From NCBI GenBank assembly GCA_003450125.1, contig DMFR01000089.1, positions 1-10,508 on the forward strand: a DNA stretch of 10,508 nucleotides, read 5' to 3'. Below the pieces are notes generated by a model. That model was not told the DNA's origin and did no database searches. It saw only the letters and a program-made list of their open reading frames with translations. The DNA is from Prolixibacteraceae bacterium (GTDB taxonomy: Bacteria; Bacteroidota; Bacteroidia; Bacteroidales; Prolixibacteraceae). Position 1 is the first letter of the stretch; the number at the start of each line of letters is the position of its first letter. This document shows positions 6,730 to 10,508 of the stretch, in pieces. Both the position numbers and the translations under genes were made by a program.

Positions 6730-7473
6730 TTAATCAAGGCAAAATCCTTGATTTGTCAACAGCTGAATTATCTTCTTCGAGAAGAACTCATTGTCTTCCT
6801 TTTTATACCTAACGTCCGTATATACCTGGGCAAGGCTGTCTTTCCCGTTTTCTACGATAAATTTTATAGAAGTCTCAAGGTTTTCCTTATCCTTGTATAA
6901 TTCCCTGATTTTGAATTCATCAAAGTCATTATACTCTTCATAGTGAACAACGGCTTCCAGAGGCAAACGATCTGTTAACTCAGGAATATTGTCTGGATAA
7001 CCCATGCTTAAGGCCGTAATAGGAATTACACCAACTGGCAATTTTAGAACAGCTGATATTGCAGCTGCATTGTAAAGCGCCGTTCCAAGGTAGCAGATTC
7101 CCAAACCTAGATTCTCTGAGGCAATACATATATTTTGAGCCAGAATAGAGGCGTCAATTGTGCCGTTCAACAACCACAATAAGTTTTTAAAATTAGCCTC
7201 TGTATTGCTTATAGTACACCATTTATAAAAACGGTTAATATCCACACAAATGGTCAATAATACAGGAGCCTGTACAACCATTTTTTGGTTAAAGTGAAGG
7301 GGAGCAAGCAACTTTTTCTTTTCTGTGTTCCTGGTCACAATAACACTATAGAGTTGCATATTCCCAGTATTGTAAGCCCTTATGCCACTTTCCAGAATTT
7401 CATCAAGTACACTATTTTCAATCTCTTTTTGCTGATAACTACGTATGGAACGATGACTGGTAAGCAATTTCAT
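6730..7473 (-). CDS. Nitroreductase family protein (FMN-dependent)
   Basis: FMN-binding NAD(P)H oxidoreductase of the nitroreductase fold, cytosolic, 247 residues from the chosen start. Motifs are HRSIRSY at 7-13 (the usual N-terminal FMN-phosphate contact), LGLGICYLG (122-130) and PITALSMGYPDNIP (151-164). A C-terminal tail, DSLAQVYTDVRYKKEDNEFF (212-231), is of a kind I recall from Bacteroidota members of the family. The natural substrate cannot be told; nitro compounds, quinones or flavins are family possibilities. An in-frame ATG at 7560 would add 29 residues (MIKKGKLAGFPFF...), but those codons are the upstream gene's intrinsic terminator, and family members begin a few residues before the RSIR motif. 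I therefore use ATG 7471-7473. It probably has its own promoter between the terminator and 7473, though I see no convincing box. Confidence 0.88.
   Translation of the reverse strand: MKLLTSHRSIRSYQQKEIENSVLDEILESGIRAYNTGNMQLYSVIVTRNTEKKKLLAPLHFNQKMVVQAPVLLTICVDINRFYKWCTISNTEANFKNLLWLLNGTIDASILAQNICIASENLGLGICYLGTALYNAAAISAVLKLPVGVIPITALSMGYPDNIPELTDRLPLEAVVHYEEYNDFDEFKIRELYKDKENLETSIKFIVENGKDSLAQVYTDVRYKKEDNEFFSKKIIQLLTNQGFCLD
6732..6753 (+). terminator. Hairpin at the convergent gene ends
   Basis: Perfect 8-bp inverted repeat AATCAAGG / CCTTGATT (6732-6739 and 6746-6753) with a 6-base CAAAAT loop, 5 bases after the glycosyltransferase TGA. It overlaps the last codons and stop of the nitroreductase. 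The T-run after it is poor (ATTTGTC), so it is at best a weak terminator for the plus-strand cluster. Confidence 0.3.
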
Positions 7474-7521
7474 TTTTAACCTGGGTATTTGTAAAACAAT
7501 TTCCGATAGACTATATAAAAC

Positions 7522-7554
7522 AAAAAAAGGGAAGCCCGCAAGCTTCCCCTTTTT
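7522..7554 (-). terminator. Intrinsic terminator of the Ig-repeat surface protein gene
   Basis: On the minus strand the order is GGGAAGC-type stem (7542-7548), 6-base loop (7536-7541), matching GCTTCCC (7529-7535) and seven T residues (7528 down to 7522). The stem can be extended by A-T pairs around one unpaired base. It starts about 18 bases after the TAA of the surface protein gene. The plus-strand reading also ends in five T residues, so it could work in both directions, but no plus-strand gene runs into it. Confidence 0.85.
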
Positions 7555-7571
7555 AATCAATCAATTCGGTA

Positions 7572-10508
7572 TTACCTTTTAACAATCTTAGCAGTTTTAG
7601 CAATTACATTATCCATGTCAAACAGAGAGATAAAATAAATACCACTGCGCAGTTCGTTTAATTCAATGCTACTAGTTGGGTTAACAACTTCTTTCACAAC
7701 CTGACCGGCAATGTTTGTAACAACAACCTTAGAAAGTTCAGAAGAGTTAGTCAAATTAATAACATCAACAAATGGGTTTGGATAAACCTTAAACTCAGAA
7801 GTCGGAACAAGTTTGGTATCAGTTGCAAATACAGGACCAGTTTTGAAAGTCCATGCAGCTGCGTCGCTAACACCAACAAATGCATTTCCAGCAAGATCAG
7901 TAAGAGCAGAAGCACTTACCAATACATAGTATCTTGTATCTTTATCAAGACCCTTAGTAGCAGTATAGCTAACAGTAACATCCTTACCACTAATCATGGT
8001 TGCAGTAACTGGAATGGTTAATGCAGCAGTTGTAGTGTTAATTTTGTAAACAGTCAAATTACCACCAGCACCCAACTTAACGTTTTCGCTGAAAGTCATT
8101 TTGAAAGTTGGATAATTGTCGGCTAATACAAGATCAGCACTTGGAGTCATAGTCACCAATTTTGGTGCTGTGAAATCGCCTGTCGTATATTTCAGGGTAA
8201 CTCCGGCAAATTTGTTGCCTGCGTTATCCAAAATAGCATCGTTTAATACGATAGTAACTTCAGTCATCTGTGCAGCTGATACAGTCAAAGTATAAGAATC
8301 ACCGCTTCCGGTAATATCTGTTAATTTGCCACCAGTTACAGTGATTGTAGAACCACCTACTAAGATACCATTTACTTTTTCACTAAATTTCAAACCTACA
8401 GTAAATACTGTTGCTACAGGTGCAGCAGGAGCAGTAACCACTAAAGTTGGAGCAGTGTTGTCACCAACAGTATAGGTTTTAACGACATCAGCAGCAAGTT
8501 TGTTTCTTAAAGTAGCATCTTTAATGCCAGCAGCAATAGTTAATTTAACTACAGCACCGTCAACTGCGGTAATAGTAGCTACATACGATTTTCCAGAACC
8601 TGTAACGGCAACGGTACCATTTGTAACACTAATATGAGAAGCAGCATCCACTACATTTTCGCTAAATAGAATTTTAACATCGAAACTGTTAGCAGCATTT
8701 GAAGCACTCGCAGGGGTAACACTTACAACTGTAGGGGCGGTATTGTCACCAACAGTGAAGTTCCATACAGTTGGATCTGTTAGGGCAACTACTGGAAGAC
8801 CAAGAGCATCTTTAACCATACCAGCTTCAAAAAGAACAACATAAGTTGTTGAGTCTTTTAAACCTGTAACAGGAAGAGTAACTTTACTTCCAACAACATT
8901 GGTAGCAGAAAGTGTGTAAGATTTGAATAATTCATGTAAAGAATTAAATACATTAACCTTACCAGTTCCAACTACTATTGGTTTGTCAAATGTCATTACC
9001 AAAGATGTATCTTTAGTAATTCCTTTTGATTCATCAGCAGGAGTCCAGCTAATTAATTTAGGAGCATCGAAATTATCTACTTTATAAGTAAACTTAGTCA
9101 AAGTAAGAGCATTTCCAGCTACATCTTTAACAGTTGCAGGAACAGTCAAAATGACATCAGCTAAACTTGGAGCGGTAATATTCGCTACATAAATAGCACC
9201 TGTGGCTTCTGTTGAAACTGAATTAATAGTTCCTTTAGAAACAGTAAGTGTTGTAGCAGATACGCCGGTCACTTTTTCACTGAATGTTAAAGTAACATTG
9301 AATGTCAAAGGCATTGCGTTTCCTTCAGCTGGATTAGCAGCTACAGTAGGAGCAGTAAAGTCACCTGTGTTGAATTTCCAATCGTAAGGAACAGTAATTC
9401 CTGCAAAATATTCAGGAGTATATGTTATGTTACGAATTGCAGTTGCAGGGACAATCACATAATACTGTTTGCTTTCTCCTAATTTTGGTAAGGCTACAGT
9501 AACTACATTATTGGCGATCGTCACATCTGGTCCTTTAACATCAAAGTCAAGTACCACTGAACCATCAGCTGAATGTAACTGAATCTTTCCTGAACCAGCT
9601 TCAACAGGCATATCAAATGTCAATTGAAGATCCTGATCAAGCAACATACCATTTGCATTGACTGCAGGTACTTGGGTAACCAATTTTGGAGCATTATTTA
9701 CTTCAGTTGTAAACGACCAGTCAGCTCTTGCAATAGCTTTATTAGCTATCACGTCTGTGGTAGATTTGAATGTACCATCTGATACTTCTACAAAATACTT
9801 GGTATTTACATCCAATGGAAGAATGTTAACAGTTACAGTATTACCTGAAACAGTGAATGCATTCGTTACACCATTGTCAGCACCACGCCATATTTGAATA
9901 GCATCGCCACCGGCAGCAGATTTGTATAAGGCTACATAACCAGCTCCTGTGATAGCCACCGGACGATCAAAATTGATAGTCAAAGCAGTCGTAACTGGTT
10001 GGTTGTCTGTTGTTGGAAGATAAGAAACAACTTGTGGAATGGCATCATCCATCAATCTAAATTTCCAAACCTTCACATCAGTTAATCCAGCATAAGCATT
10101 GTTGTCAGTAACATCAACAACTACACCAGGATTGACAATTGCATAGTATTCCTGATTGGTTGGAAGACTTGACAAGCTACCCAATGTAGCAGTACGTTTG
10201 TCAGCAGCCAAAGTAACTACACCAGAAGCAACTAAGACACCGTCCCCAGAATGAATTTCATAGGTACCAGTACTTACTTTTACATCTTCGTTGAATACCA
10301 GTTGTAATGTACTTGTTTTTGGGATCACAGGAGTAACTCCAGCCAAACCAACTTTTACAGGAATATAGGTAACTACAGTAGGAGCAATAATATCCTGAGC
10401 TTTATAAGTGCTGGCATCAAATGGAGCACCAGTTAACTGAGTCATATTGCCTTCATTGATCTGCAGAGTTCCGCCATTTACTTCTACCTTAATCACTGAA
10501 GAACTTCC
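7572..10508 (-). CDS. Large Ig-like repeat surface protein with T9SS type A sorting domain (5' end cut by window edge)
   Basis: Predicted secreted or cell-surface protein exported by the type IX system. 978 codons are visible and the frame is open to the right edge (G-S-S-S precede a GTG at 10496), so the signal peptide and further domains lie outside the window. Numbering from that GTG, the protein has eight tandem Ig-like repeats (36-887), then VYPNPF...GIYFISL (904-957) and a terminal KIVKR: a type A C-terminal sorting domain. Long repeats resemble SbsA/Big_5 Ig-like domains, each opening with an APxxVxxxP motif, then LxxxFxxPV, and ending in WxFxTGD; short repeats carry FSEKV and DxAGN. 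No catalytic domain is visible, so a structural, adhesive or S-layer-like role is an inference. Only one Cys-poor, Thr/Val/Ala-rich composition is seen throughout. The gene ends at TAA 7572-7574 before a strong terminator. Confidence 0.88.
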   Translation of the reverse strand, partial: GSSSVIKVEVNGGTLQINEGNMTQLTGAPFDASTYKAQDIIAPTVVTYIPVKVGLAGVTPVIPKTSTLQLVFNEDVKVSTGTYEIHSGDGVLVASGVVTLAADKRTATLGSLSSLPTNQEYYAIVNPGVVVDVTDNNAYAGLTDVKVWKFRLMDDAIPQVVSYLPTTDNQPVTTALTINFDRPVAITGAGYVALYKSAAGGDAIQIWRGADNGVTNAFTVSGNTVTVNILPLDVNTKYFVEVSDGTFKSTTDVIANKAIARADWSFTTEVNNAPKLVTQVPAVNANGMLLDQDLQLTFDMPVEAGSGKIQLHSADGSVVLDFDVKGPDVTIANNVVTVALPKLGESKQYYVIVPATAIRNITYTPEYFAGITVPYDWKFNTGDFTAPTVAANPAEGNAMPLTFNVTLTFSEKVTGVSATTLTVSKGTINSVSTEATGAIYVANITAPSLADVILTVPATVKDVAGNALTLTKFTYKVDNFDAPKLISWTPADESKGITKDTSLVMTFDKPIVVGTGKVNVFNSLHELFKSYTLSATNVVGSKVTLPVTGLKDSTTYVVLFEAGMVKDALGLPVVALTDPTVWNFTVGDNTAPTVVSVTPASASNAANSFDVKILFSENVVDAASHISVTNGTVAVTGSGKSYVATITAVDGAVVKLTIAAGIKDATLRNKLAADVVKTYTVGDNTAPTLVVTAPAAPVATVFTVGLKFSEKVNGILVGGSTITVTGGKLTDITGSGDSYTLTVSAAQMTEVTIVLNDAILDNAGNKFAGVTLKYTTGDFTAPKLVTMTPSADLVLADNYPTFKMTFSENVKLGAGGNLTVYKINTTTAALTIPVTATMISGKDVTVSYTATKGLDKDTRYYVLVSASALTDLAGNAFVGVSDAAAWTFKTGPVFATDTKLVPTSEFKVYPNPFVDVINLTNSSELSKVVVTNIAGQVVKEVVNPTSSIELNELRSGIYFISLFDMDNVIAKTAKIVKR
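7575..7793 (-). other. T9SS type A C-terminal sorting domain (coding segment)
   Basis: The last 73 residues of the surface protein have the TIGR04183-type pattern: FKVYPNPFVDVINL, then VVVTNIAGQVVKEV, then IELNELRSGIYFISLF and the basic end KTAKIVKR. In known T9SS cargo this domain directs passage through the outer membrane and is usually removed on attachment to the surface. Confidence 0.9.
7836..10391 (-). repeat. Eight tandem Ig-like domain repeats of two classes
   Basis: Boundaries judged from the recurring APxxV opening and GD/DN ending. R1 10050-10391 (long), R2 9699-10049 (long), R3 9360-9698 (long), R4 9072-9359 (short), R5 8745-9071 (long), R6 8460-8744 (short), R7 8175-8459 (short), R8 7836-8174 (long). 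Long units are about 109-117 residues and end in W-x-F; short units are about 95 residues and end in Y-T/K-V. At DNA level only short identities survive, for example a 14-base match at 8458-8471 and 8743-8756 at the R6/R7 and R5/R6 joints, so the repeats are old at the protein level rather than recent DNA duplications. Confidence 0.85.

Noticed and set aside
7474..7571. Gap between nitroreductase start and surface-protein stop, checked for a small gene or RNA
   Set aside because: It contains the terminator and about 50 AT-rich bases; no convincing promoter box or further structure was seen.
7836..10391. Recurring short DNA words at roughly 285-350-base spacing, considered as a repeat array or CRISPR
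   Set aside because: They encode the recurring linker of Ig-like protein domains; spacing and sequence vary and the reading frame is unbroken.

Overview
The window reads as a chromosomal segment from a member of the Bacteroidota. The evidence is a PorT-type type IX secretion (T9SS) protein, a large surface protein ending in a T9SS type A sorting domain, a ubiE/menG menaquinone methyltransferase, and promoter-like boxes of the TAnnTTTG type used in this phylum. Base composition is moderately AT-rich with tight gene packing; no gap between genes exceeds about 100 bases. I cannot fix the genus. No RNA genes, mobile elements, CRISPR arrays or phage genes are visible.

Layout. From 4016 leftward to the window edge runs a minus-strand cluster of four genes: a PurL/PurM-like (AIR synthase-related) protein, UbiE/MenG, PorT, and an FAD-dependent dehydrogenase of the COG2509 type whose C-terminus is cut off by the left edge. 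Spacings are 7, 62 and 2 bases. PorT starts with GTG and the FAD protein with TTG. From 4127 rightward runs a plus-strand cluster of three genes: an SDR oxidoreductase, an LDH2-type malate/lactate-like dehydrogenase, and a small family 2 glycosyltransferase. The two clusters diverge from a shared 110-base control region. The glycosyltransferase converges, with only 3 bases between stop codons, on a minus-strand nitroreductase. A strong intrinsic terminator separates the nitroreductase from the last gene, a very large minus-strand surface protein (at least 978 codons, N-terminus off the right edge). That protein is built of eight Ig-like repeats of two kinds plus the T9SS sorting domain.

How they fit together. 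PorT is part of the machine that would export the Ig-repeat protein, so the window holds both a secretion component and a predicted substrate, though in separate transcription units. UbiE supplies menaquinone for respiration. The SDR, LDH2, FAD protein and nitroreductase are unrelated redox enzymes of unassigned substrate.

Main annotation corrections. The FAD gene has no ATG start. The nitroreductase should start at 7473, not 7560, because the longer reading would translate the upstream gene's terminator. The AIR synthase-like gene most likely starts at 4016. The GTG at 10496 is internal, because the surface protein continues past the right edge. I found no convincing evidence of a wholly new system. 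The most unusual items are the degenerate PurL-like protein, the mixed Ig-repeat architecture and the non-ATG starts.
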